Assembly: GCA_947647645.1 (NCBI GenBank) | Contig: CANSLE010000193.1 | Location: 1-5,207 of the forward strand | Length of the DNA stretch: 5,207 bases | Direction of reading: 5' to 3' | From: an uncultured Microbacterium sp. | GTDB taxonomy: Bacteria; Actinomycetota; Actinomycetes; Actinomycetales; Microbacteriaceae | Part shown: piece after piece, positions 1 to 5,101 of the stretch | Layout: the number at the start of each line of letters is the position of its first letter | Position numbering within the stretch: position 1 is the stretch's first letter | The notes under the pieces: model-generated | Databases searched by the model: none | Seen by the model: the letters and a program-made list of their open reading frames with translations, nothing else | What the model was told of the DNA's origin: nothing | Translations under genes and position numbers: made by a program

Positions 1-58
1 CCCTACCCGGACTCCGACGCGCTCAACCCGCTACACCCTCGTTCACGAAGAGCCGACA

Positions 59-202
59 ATGGTCGCGATATCGCCCTGGTGGTCACGACGCCAACGGGTA
101 GTTACAAGTTCGCTGGTGGGGGCTGGCGTAGCGTTGTCGATTATCGCGTTCGCTGTAGCTGCGGGTGGCATAGCGACGAGCCAAATGGCGGCACGGAGTT
201 AG
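59..202 (+). CDS. Possible small single-pass membrane peptide (47 aa), unrecognised
   Basis: I do not recognise this product. The reading frame starts with ATG at 59 and ends with TAG at 200-202. A purine-rich GAAGAG at 47-52 lies six bases before the ATG and could serve as ribosome binding site. The peptide has a short basic N-terminus (WWSRRQR, residues 7-13) followed by about 20 mostly hydrophobic residues (roughly 19-38), which suggests an N-in membrane anchor. Its TAG overlaps the TAA of the convergent 285-residue gene by two bases (the tetranucleotide TTAG), a compact arrangement that mildly favours a real gene. The frame is also open to the left edge, so it could be the tail of a longer protein. 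Two competitors exist. The overlapping frame at 79-285 has a CSCGW stretch but runs 87 bases into the convergent gene. The antisense frame lacks a hydrophobic segment. G/C at third positions is only about 60%, so coding status is uncertain. Confidence 0.3.
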   Translation: MVAISPWWSRRQRVVTSSLVGAGVALSIIAFAVAAGGIATSQMAARS

Positions 203-1056
203 GCGGCAGACTCCCGCACGACCACGCCCGTCGAGAACCACTGCACGAGAGTCGATGCCAACTGCACGTGTCCTTGCGCTTCTAGTACGGACGGCGCAGC
301 GCCGCCGTGCCGGTCAGCTTGGGCGATGATGAGGGTTTCCAGCATGCCCACGAGCACCGCCTTGTGATCGGGGTGTCCGTCGTCTCGGTTCGGAAAGGCG
401 AGCGTCCACCCAGACTGATCCTTCAAGGCCTGCGTGATCATCCCGAGACGGATCTTCTTCGCCGCAGGAGTGACGATGGTATGCGCTGCCGCCTCCACCG
501 CTTTGATAGCCTCCGTCATCACGAGACTCGTGTTCGGTGTCAGTGAGTACGCCTCGCTCCATGCTTTGCCCAGGTGCTCACCCGCTAGGGCTGATGCCGA
601 TTCTTTTGTGGCCTCCGCTAGTTCTTCCACACCGATCGGCACGCGGCGCTTCAGGCGATACGCATCGTCCCTGACTGTGATGTCCAGCGCAGACGCCGCG
701 TGATCCAGGTGCCATCGCAACTCATCAACCTCGGCTGGTGCGCCGCGGAAATCATCGAACTCGTACCCCGAAAGCTCCAGATCGATCACGCGACAAATGA
801 ATGGATCACCCAGTCGAGCGATTGCAGCCATGAGGTTGTCCGCGTCTACCAGGCCGGGGTCGAATCGGAAGTCCACCTGAAGCGCCGTCTGAATCTCGTG
901 GACCTTCCGCTCCTCCACCCAGCCGTACCTAGGTTGAAACTCCCGCTTCAACCAGGCAAGGGCTGGCGCGCGGAGTGGCGCGGGCAGTGCTTCACGAACC
1001 AGCGAACGTTGCTCGTACTCTTCATCGTCCGCATCCCAGGGTCGCCACACGCTCAT
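199..1056 (-). CDS. Uncharacterised actinobacterial protein with Abi/HEPN-like C-terminal half
   Basis: This is a 285-residue soluble protein with no signal peptide or membrane segment. Residues 1-160 are acidic and charged and include a SALDITV...LKRRV stretch (about 122-139). Residues 161-280 contain, in order, W..AY...PN (165-175), AIKAVEAAAHTIVTP (183-197), a Lys/Arg segment, a Trp at 217, DRHGG at 248-252, and a final helix ending LVQWFSTGVV. From memory this half matches a common actinobacterial family of hypothetical proteins that resembles the C-terminal domain of abortive-infection (AbiJ-like) proteins. HEPN-type RNase activity is conceivable, but the Arg-His pair is adjacent instead of spaced R-x4-6-H, so catalysis is not supported. 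A -10-like TATGCT lies six bases before the ATG, suggesting leaderless expression. The gene follows a broken secretion ATPase on the same strand and has markedly lower GC than the genes to the right, consistent with horizontal acquisition. The family call is fairly secure; a defence role is inference only. Confidence 0.85.
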   Translation of the reverse strand: MSVWRPWDADDEEYEQRSLVREALPAPLRAPALAWLKREFQPRYGWVEERKVHEIQTALQVDFRFDPGLVDADNLMAAIARLGDPFICRVIDLELSGYEFDDFRGAPAEVDELRWHLDHAASALDITVRDDAYRLKRRVPIGVEELAEATKESASALAGEHLGKAWSEAYSLTPNTSLVMTEAIKAVEAAAHTIVTPAAKKIRLGMITQALKDQSGWTLAFPNRDDGHPDHKAVLVGMLETLIIAQADRHGGAAPSVLEAQGHVQLASTLVQWFSTGVVVRESAA

Positions 1057-1062
1057 GGGGTT

Positions 1063-1068
1063 AGCATA
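1063..1068 (-). promoter_or_regulatory. Putative -10 box of the 285-aa gene (leaderless geometry)
   Basis: On the minus strand TATGCT is followed by AACCCC and then the ATG at 1056. It fits the actinobacterial TANNNT -10 pattern, and the six-base gap puts transcription start at or next to the start codon. No Shine-Dalgarno sequence is present. Only a weak -35 candidate (TTCAGG, plus-strand 1085-1090) lies 16 bases upstream. The promoter sits on the accessory side of the ATPase breakpoint, so the gene appears to carry its own promoter. Confidence 0.5.
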
Positions 1069-1144
1069 GAGACGAGCGGCGACCCCTGAATGCGGACGCG
1101 CCCGCCAGTCCGAGAGTCCAGCCGTACGTAGTGGATATTGCTAA

Positions 1145-1486
1145 CACGTGGCCGGGCCCGTTGATTCAGTTCTCCTCGACTTCGGGGTCGTCGAGCAACG
1201 CCTGCAGCGGCCCGTAGCCCGTCACCCGTGCGAGCGCCTCACGCACCGCGGCAGCCTCGTCGTCGACGAGTTCCCACCCGCGTGCGAGGGCGAAGTCGTT
1301 GTGCCGGCGCACCTCGGCAGCGGCAATCTGTTGAGCGCGCTCCGGATGCCGCAACGGATCGGCCTGCTCTTCGCGCAAGCGGTCGCGCACCCGCTCTGCG
1401 ATCGACTGAACGACAGCCGCTGGAGCACCGGATCCACCGGCACGCTCGAATGGCGGTGCATCACTGGTGGAGATAGAAGGGCTCAC
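1145..1486 (-). pseudogene. Truncated CpaF/TadA-type secretion ATPase, N-terminal remnant
   Basis: CpaF/TadA ATPases power Tad/Flp pilus assembly or related secretion and normally exceed 350 residues. Here only the N-terminal domain remains. GTG at 1484-1486 is the best start: a TCCT/AGGA ribosome binding site (1494-1497) lies seven bases upstream. About 105 family-like residues follow, ending GYGPLQALLDDPEVEE, the well-known lead-in to the family's WIN/mIN motif. Then come AAC TGA where ATC TGG (Ile-Trp) is expected, giving an in-frame stop at 1166-1168. Translation past the stop still reads INGPGHV, matching the usual INGP.RV, down to about 1145, after which resemblance ends. The nucleotide-binding core (Walker A and B, His box) is absent, so any product cannot be an ATPase. 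The gene was therefore damaged twice: a point nonsense change and loss or replacement of about three quarters of its length. Downstream tad partners are missing from the window. Confidence 0.85.
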
Positions 1487-1540
1487 CCCGGCATCCTGAC
1501 ATCGGCGCTCAGCGGTGGCCGCAGTTTTCCACAGTCCATC

Positions 1541-1571
1541 TTGCTGCTGTGGTCGGACCACAGAGTAGACT
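1541..1571 (+). promoter_or_regulatory. FNT gene promoter, leaderless type
   Basis: TAGACT at 1566-1571 is a good actinobacterial -10 box. The next six bases lead directly into the GTG start at 1578, leaving no room for a Shine-Dalgarno sequence, so the transcript is probably leaderless. TTGCTG at 1541-1546 is a possible -35, with a long 19-base spacer. The spacer is almost filled by a 17-base perfect palindrome, annotated separately. A long spacer and an operator inside it would suit a regulated promoter. Confidence 0.55.
1547..1563. promoter_or_regulatory. Palindromic operator candidate with GntR/FadR-type core
   Basis: CTGTGGTCGGACCACAG is a perfect inverted repeat with two 8-base arms around a single central base. 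Its core TGGT-CGG-ACCA (1550-1560) fits TNGTNNNACNA, the half-site pattern known for FadR-subfamily GntR regulators such as PdhR and LldR. It sits between the putative -35 and -10 of the FNT gene, so a bound repressor would block RNA polymerase. It also lies in the 91-base region shared with the divergent ATPase remnant. The palindrome is directly seen; the regulator family is inference, and no regulator gene is present in the window. Confidence 0.5.
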
Positions 1572-1577
1572 CGATTC

Positions 1578-2405
1578 GTGCTCACGATTCCCGAGACTCT
1601 GCAGGCGCAGGCCGATGCCGCGATCCACAAGGCGGAGGGCCTGCGCTCCCCCGGACGCTTCGCCGTGTCCGGCATGCTCGCCGGCGCCTACATCGGCATC
1701 GGCGTCGTCCTCATGGTCGCCACCGCCGGCCCCCTCATCGCCGCCGGCGACGGCCTCGCCAAGCTCGTGGCGGGCCTCGTGTTCGGCGTCGCCCTCACGC
1801 TCGTCGTCTTCGCCGGAGCCGACCTGCTCACGAGTGCGATGATGATCCTCCCCCAGGGCGCCCTGATGGGAGCGGTCGGCTGGTGGCGGGCGATCGCCAC
1901 CATGGCGGCCACCTTCGTGGCCAACCTCGTCGGCGCCCTCATCTTCGCCGGGCTGATCGTCGCGTCGGGCGTCCTGCATTCCAACGCCCCCGCCGGCAAG
2001 ATGATCGCCGACATGCTCGCCGCCAAGGCCGAAGAGGGGCCGCTGCAGTTGTTCGTCCGCGGCATCCTCTGCAACGTGCTCGTGTGCCTCGCGATCTGGA
2101 TGTGCGCGCGCGTCCGCTCCGACGTCGCCAAGATCCTCTTGATCTTCGCCGCGATCCTCGCGTTCATCAGCTCCGGCTTCGAGCACGTCGTCGCCAACAT
2201 GACCACCTACGGCATCGGCCTGTTCAGCGGCGACCCCCACTTCACCTGGGGCCTCTTCGCGAACAACATGCTGTGGGTCGGCCTCGGCAACCTCGTCGGC
2301 GGCGGCATCGTCGTCGGACTCGGCTACTGGATCATCGGCGGACGTCCCCGCGCGGCGGCACTCAGCGACGCGCACGCTCCCGAGACGGTCGACACCGCCG
2401 GATAG
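1578..2405 (+). CDS. Formate/nitrite transporter (FNT) family channel
   Basis: This 275-residue inner-membrane protein belongs to the FNT family, pentameric channels that move small monovalent anions such as formate, nitrite or hydrosulfide. Family signatures are clear: the Omega-loop region FAGADLLTSAMM (78-89), the RGILCNVLVCLAIWM segment (161-175) and GFEHVVANM (200-208). The last contains the conserved pore histidine (H203 here, equivalent to FocA H209). About six hydrophobic segments span residues 30-255, and length is typical. The GTG start is chosen because TAGACT lies six bases upstream and the N-terminal helix before the first membrane segment has the usual size. No nitrite reductase, formate dehydrogenase or pyruvate formate-lyase gene is adjacent, so substrate cannot be assigned and no focA or nirC symbol is given. 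It stops within the promoter of the following tRNA gene. Its very high GC is typical of the core genome here. Confidence 0.93.
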   Translation: MLTIPETLQAQADAAIHKAEGLRSPGRFAVSGMLAGAYIGIGVVLMVATAGPLIAAGDGLAKLVAGLVFGVALTLVVFAGADLLTSAMMILPQGALMGAVGWWRAIATMAATFVANLVGALIFAGLIVASGVLHSNAPAGKMIADMLAAKAEEGPLQLFVRGILCNVLVCLAIWMCARVRSDVAKILLIFAAILAFISSGFEHVVANMTTYGIGLFSGDPHFTWGLFANNMLWVGLGNLVGGGIVVGLGYWIIGGRPRAAALSDAHAPETVDTAG

Positions 2406-2408
2406 ACT
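2403..2408 (+). promoter_or_regulatory. Putative -10 box of tRNA-Leu, overlapping the FNT stop codon
   Basis: TAGACT is identical to the FNT -10 hexamer. Its first three bases are the TAG stop codon of the FNT gene. The mature tRNA 5' end lies nine bases beyond the box, so a primary transcript would carry only a few extra 5' bases for RNase P to remove. No convincing -35 is visible; FNT read-through could also supply the tRNA. Confidence 0.45.
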
Positions 2409-2417
2409 GGCCGCTCC

Positions 2418-2499
2418 GCGGGAGTGGTGAAATCGGCAGACACGCAGGATTTAGGTTCCTGTGCCTTCGGGCGTGTGGGTTCAAGTCCCACCTTCCGCA
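2418..2499 (+). tRNA. tRNA-Leu (anticodon UAG)
   Basis: A full class II cloverleaf can be drawn. The acceptor stem GCGGGAG (2418-2424) pairs with CTTCCGC (2492-2498), with one G-U pair, followed by discriminator A at 2499. The D arm has the GTG/CAC stem around a loop with the GG pair. The anticodon stem CAGGA/TCCTG (2445-2449, 2457-2461) holds a seven-base loop with anticodon TAG at 2452-2454. A long variable arm with a GCC-TTCG-GGC hairpin (2463-2472) is typical of leucine tRNAs. The T arm is GTGGG-TTCAAGT-CCCAC (2475-2491). CCA is not encoded (CGG follows), as is usual for many actinobacterial tRNAs, so it must be added after transcription. The tRNA reads CUA, and by wobble other CUN codons. 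Confidence 0.97.
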
Positions 2500-2569
2500 C
2501 GGAACGAGTCGGCGTGCGGAGCCTGTATCGATCAGCCGATTCACCGCAATCACTCGGGAAGCGCCCCGG

Positions 2570-2575
2570 TAGACT
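2570..2575 (+). promoter_or_regulatory. Putative -10 box of the DedA gene
   Basis: A third copy of TAGACT lies in the 139-base gap between the tRNA and the DedA gene. Transcription from it would start near 2582 and give a leader of about 57 bases before the GTG at 2639. This differs from the leaderless arrangement of the FNT and ligD genes. A GGAAG (2631-2635) lies only three bases before the start, a rather tight Shine-Dalgarno match. No clear -35 is seen. Confidence 0.4.
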
Positions 2576-2638
2576 GACCGCGACCGCTCACCTCTTTCGA
2601 GCGGGTCCCTCCACCGCCGATCTACCGACGGGAAGTTT

Positions 2639-3349
2639 GTGCACGCTTTCGCCCTCATCCCCTGGCTCGACCCCCAGGTCATCATCGACTCCGCCGGCCC
2701 GTGGGCCCTCCTGGTGGTGTGCTTCATCGTCTTCGCCGAGACAGGTCTGCTCGTAGGCTTCCTCCTGCCCGGCGACACCCTGCTCGTCATCGCGGGGCTG
2801 CTGACTCACACGACCAACATCTTCGGCGTCAACATCTGGATCGTCGCGCTGCTGATCGCCCTCTCGGCCTTCATCGGCGGTGAAGTCGGGTATCTGATCG
2901 GGCACAAGGGCGGACCGGCGGTCTTCGAACGCAAAGAGTCGGGACTGTTCAGCCGCAAGAACGTCGAGCGCACCAACGCGTTCTTCGAGCGCTACGGCGG
3001 TCTCACCGTCATCCTCGCCCGCTTCGTGCCGATCGTCCGCACGTTCGCGCCGGTCGCGGCCGGTGTCGGCCACATGCCGTGGCGCAAGTACTCGCTCTAC
3101 AACCTCATCGGCGCGCTGCTCTGGGGCTTCGGGCTCACGATGCTCGGCTTCGTCATCGGCTACATCCCGTGGATCGCCGACATCGTCACGAAGTACATCG
3201 ACCTCATCCTGCTGGCCGCCGTCGGCGGCACCGCCCTCATCACGATCTGGCACTACTTCTCCGAGCGCCGCAAGGTGAAGAAGGAGCAGGCCGCCGGCCT
3301 CGCCACCGAGACCGTCGAGCCCCTCGAGGACGACGCCCCCGCGATCTGA
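2639..3349 (+). CDS. DedA-family (SNARE-associated) integral membrane protein
   Basis: This 236-residue polytopic membrane protein is of the DedA/VTT family, whose members act in lipid flipping (some recycle undecaprenyl phosphate), envelope integrity and proton-motive-force-dependent drug or pH tolerance. Hallmarks are present: FAETGLLVGFLLPGD (32-46) with the re-entrant-loop acidic residues E34 and D46, GGEVGYLIGHKGG (80-92), and ARFVPIVRTFAPVAAGVG (127-144) with the two functionally important arginines R128 and R134. Hydrophobic helices follow at about 153-175 and 185-205, then a charged cytoplasmic tail (SERRKVKKEQ and an acidic end). The GTG at 2639 gives the expected short N-terminus ending in IPWLDP before the first hairpin. 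The gene converges on ku with only one base between the stop codons. The particular lipid substrate cannot be told from sequence. Confidence 0.93.
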   Translation: MHAFALIPWLDPQVIIDSAGPWALLVVCFIVFAETGLLVGFLLPGDTLLVIAGLLTHTTNIFGVNIWIVALLIALSAFIGGEVGYLIGHKGGPAVFERKESGLFSRKNVERTNAFFERYGGLTVILARFVPIVRTFAPVAAGVGHMPWRKYSLYNLIGALLWGFGLTMLGFVIGYIPWIADIVTKYIDLILLAAVGGTALITIWHYFSERRKVKKEQAAGLATETVEPLEDDAPAI

Positions 3350-3350
3350 C

Positions 3351-4199
3351 TCAGGACGCCTTGGTGGCCTTGCCCTTCTTGGGCGAGGCCACCTTGTCAT
3401 TGTCCGCGCGAGCGGCGCGGCTGCGCTCGACGCTGGCCTGCAGCGCCGCCATCAGGTCGATGACCTCGCCCCCGGCATCCTTCTCGGCCTTGTCACCGAA
3501 TGTCTCGGACGTGTCGAGCGCATCGCCCTTCTCGAGCTTCGCGTCGATGAGGGTGCGCAGCTCCTGTTGGTACTCGTCGACGAACTGGCCGGGGTCGAAG
3601 TCCGCCGAGAAGCTCTCCACGAGGGATGCCGACAGTTCCAGCTCCTTGTCGGAGATCTTGACCGGCTCGTCCAGCGCGGGAAACGACGCCTCCCGCACCT
3701 CGTCGGCCCACAGCAGGGTCTGCAGCACCAGGACGTCACCGCGGACCCTCAGTGCGGCGAGCCGCGTCTTCTGACGCAGCGAAAACCGCACGATGGCCGT
3801 GCGCTCGGTCTGCTCCAGCGTCTGGCGCAGCAGGACGTAGGCCTTGGGCGAGCTCGAATCGGGCTCGAGGTAGTACGGCCGGTCGAGCGTCAGCAGGTCG
3901 ATCTGATCGCTCGGAACGAACTCGACGACCTCGATCTCGCGGCTGCGCTCCGCCGGCAGCGACGCGAGGTCCTCCGCCGTCAGCACCACCGTGCGCTCAC
4001 CGTCGTCGTACGCCTTGTCGATGTCGGCGTAGGGCACGACCTCGCCGTCGAGCTCGCAGATCCGTTGGTAGCGGATGCGTCCGCCGTCGGCCGCGTGCAC
4101 CTGGTGCAGCGAGACGTCGTGGTCCTCGATCGCCGAGTACACCTTCACCGGCACGTTGACGAGCCCGAACGTCAGCGCGCCCTTCCAGATCGATCTCAT
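3351..4199 (-). CDS. ku: Ku, DNA-end-binding protein of bacterial NHEJ
   Basis: Bacterial Ku forms a homodimeric ring that threads onto broken DNA ends and recruits LigD for non-homologous end joining. The protein begins MRSIWKGALTFGLVNVPVKV, the classic Ku N-terminus, which fixes the start at 4199; a longer open frame to 4265 would overlap ligD and add unrelated residues. The 282-residue length is normal. The core includes the RYQRICELDGEVVPYADIDK region (45-64), and GEVIDLMAALQASVERSR (about 246-263) is the conserved C-terminal segment associated with LigD binding. A short lysine-rich tail (SPKKGKATKAS) follows, comparable to the DNA-binding extended tails known in actinobacterial Ku. It is divergent from ligD, with 59 bases between start codons. 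No well-placed Shine-Dalgarno sequence is seen; TTGACT followed by six bases and the ATG suggests a leaderless start. The codons of its tail also form the terminator hairpin of the DedA gene. Confidence 0.96.
   Translation of the reverse strand: MRSIWKGALTFGLVNVPVKVYSAIEDHDVSLHQVHAADGGRIRYQRICELDGEVVPYADIDKAYDDGERTVVLTAEDLASLPAERSREIEVVEFVPSDQIDLLTLDRPYYLEPDSSSPKAYVLLRQTLEQTERTAIVRFSLRQKTRLAALRVRGDVLVLQTLLWADEVREASFPALDEPVKISDKELELSASLVESFSADFDPGQFVDEYQQELRTLIDAKLEKGDALDTSETFGDKAEKDAGGEVIDLMAALQASVERSRAARADNDKVASPKKGKATKAS
3363..3393 (+). terminator. Hairpin terminator of the DedA gene inside the ku 3' coding end
   Basis: GGTGGCCTTGCCC (3363-3375) and GGGCGAGGCCACC (3381-3393) form a 13-pair stem, with one G-U pair, around the loop TTCTT. 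It begins 14 bases after the DedA stop codon. A weak T-rich run (TTGTCATTGT) follows instead of a clean U tract, as is common in high-GC actinobacteria. In the ku-strand RNA the G-U pair becomes an A-C mismatch and no U-rich sequence follows, so the hairpin favours termination of the rightward transcript. The same bases encode the lysine-rich tail of Ku. Confidence 0.6.
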
Positions 4200-4258
4200 G
4201 CGCACAGTCAATCGGCTCCATCGCCCGCCCGCCAGGGGCTGGACGCTAGCCTGGCGCC
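4200..4258. promoter_or_regulatory. Divergent ku-ligD promoter region
   Basis: These 59 bases separate the two ATG codons. Rightward, TAGCCT (4247-4252) is followed by six bases and the ligD ATG. Leftward, TTGACT (plus-strand 4206-4211) is followed by six bases and the ku ATG. An alternative leftward box, TAGCGT (plus-strand 4243-4248), shares the palindrome GCTAGC with the ligD box and would give a leader of about 36 bases. No strong -35 is evident for either direction. The tight, overlapping arrangement implies the two NHEJ genes are expressed together. Confidence 0.5.
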
Positions 4259-5101
4259 ATGGCACAGTCAGCGCAGATCGTCGAGGTCGACGGCCGGCGC
4301 GTGCGACTGAGCAACCTCGACAAGGTGCTCTACCCGGAGACCGGGACGACCAAGGCCGAGGTCATCGACTACTACTCGCGCATCGCGCCCGTGATGCTCC
4401 CGCACCTCGCCGGGCGCCCGGTCACGCGCCTGCGCTGGCCGGAGGGCACCAGCGAGCCGCCCTTCTTCGCGAAAGATCTCGAAGCCGGCACCCCCGAGTG
4501 GATGCCGCGGCGCCCGATCGACCACTCCGGCGGAGCGAAGGACTACCCACTCGTCACCGACCGTGCCGGTCTCGTGTACCTCGCCCAGGTCGCGAGCCTC
4601 GAGCTGCACACCCCGCAATGGCGTTTCGATGACGGACGGGGCTACCCCGACCGCCTCGTGCTCGACCTGGACCCCGGTCCCGGTGTCGGACTCGCCGCCT
4701 GCGCCGAGGTGGCCCGCCGAGCCCGCGGCATCCTGGCCGGAATGGGGATGGACCCGCTGCCCGTGACGAGCGGGTCCAAGGGCATCCACCTGTATGCGGC
4801 GCTCGACGCCACGCGCACGAGCGAGGACATCTCGGCATTCGCGCACGAGCTGGCGCGGGCGCTGGAGGCCGACGACCCCGACCTCGTCGTCAGCGCCATG
4901 AGCAAAGCCGCCCGCCCCGGCAAGGTGTTCGTCGACTGGAGCCAGAACAACGCCGCCAAGACCACGATCGCGCCCTACTCCCTCCGCGGGCGGGCGCAGC
5001 CCACGGTCGCCGCTCCGCGCACCTGGGCCGAGCTCGACGACCCCGACCTGCGGCACCTGATGCTCGACGAGGTGCTCGCCCGCGCCGGCGCCGACGGCGA
5101 C
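4259..5101 (+). CDS. ligD: LigD, polymerase (AEP primase-like) domain, cut at a chimeric junction
   Basis: LigD is the multifunctional NHEJ enzyme that works with Ku. Its polymerase domain fills ends and prefers ribonucleotides, and full-length proteins add phosphoesterase and ATP-dependent ligase domains. About 281 residues are visible. Motifs: LSNLDKVLYPE (17-27), RPVTRLRWPEG (53-63), ELHTPQW (115-121), the metal-binding LDLDPGPGVG (135-144, D136 and D138), SGSKGIHLYAAL (171-182), VSAMSKAARPGKVFVDW (211-227, D226) and KTTIAPYSLRGR (234-245). The three aspartates align with D137, D139 and D227 of M. tuberculosis LigD. Starting with the polymerase domain matches the Mycobacterium-type Pol-PE-Lig order. 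TAGCCT six bases before the ATG and no Shine-Dalgarno sequence indicate a leaderless message. LigD-like sequence ends with DEVLARAGADGD near 5101. The frame stays open to the window end but the residues (GPRAGPAAGPLH...) are no longer LigD, because DNA of another gene begins there in a different frame. Confidence 0.94.

Noticed and set aside
79..285. Rightward frame with a CSCGW stretch, open from the left edge, that could be a small zinc-ribbon-like protein
   Set aside because: It overlaps the convergent 285-residue gene by 87 bases, only one Cys pair is present, and no ribosome binding site fits a start at 79. The frame at 59-202 ends neatly at the convergent stop and is preferred, though neither is certain.
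1057..1144. Search for att-like direct repeats or IS ends at the ATPase breakpoint
   Set aside because: Only the short TACGTA palindrome is visible; no terminal inverted repeat, target duplication, integrase or transposase can be identified within the window.
1524..1532. TTTTCCACA, a match to the relaxed DnaA box pattern
   Set aside because: A single site with no cluster, no AT-rich region and no replication gene nearby; chance or local leader sequence is more likely.
1509..2375. Long leftward open frame opposite the FNT gene
   Set aside because: Composition (runs of Asp/Glu/Gly/Ala) is the typical antisense shadow of a GC-rich gene; the FNT motifs on the other strand are decisive.
2494..2520. 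TCCGCAC/GTGCGGA inverted repeat overlapping the tRNA 3' end
   Set aside because: The left arm is the tRNA acceptor strand, the loop is 13 bases and no T-run follows; it would compete with tRNA folding. Too weak to call a terminator.
1148..2572. Long rightward open frame of 474 codons across the ATPase remnant, FNT gene and tRNA
   Set aside because: It is an Arg/Pro/His-rich shadow of the FNT gene and passes through a tRNA; high GC depletes stop codons in alternate frames.
4200..4265. Longer Ku start at 4265 adding 22 residues
   Set aside because: The extension overlaps the ligD start and lacks family similarity, while MRSIWKGALTFG is the canonical Ku N-terminus.
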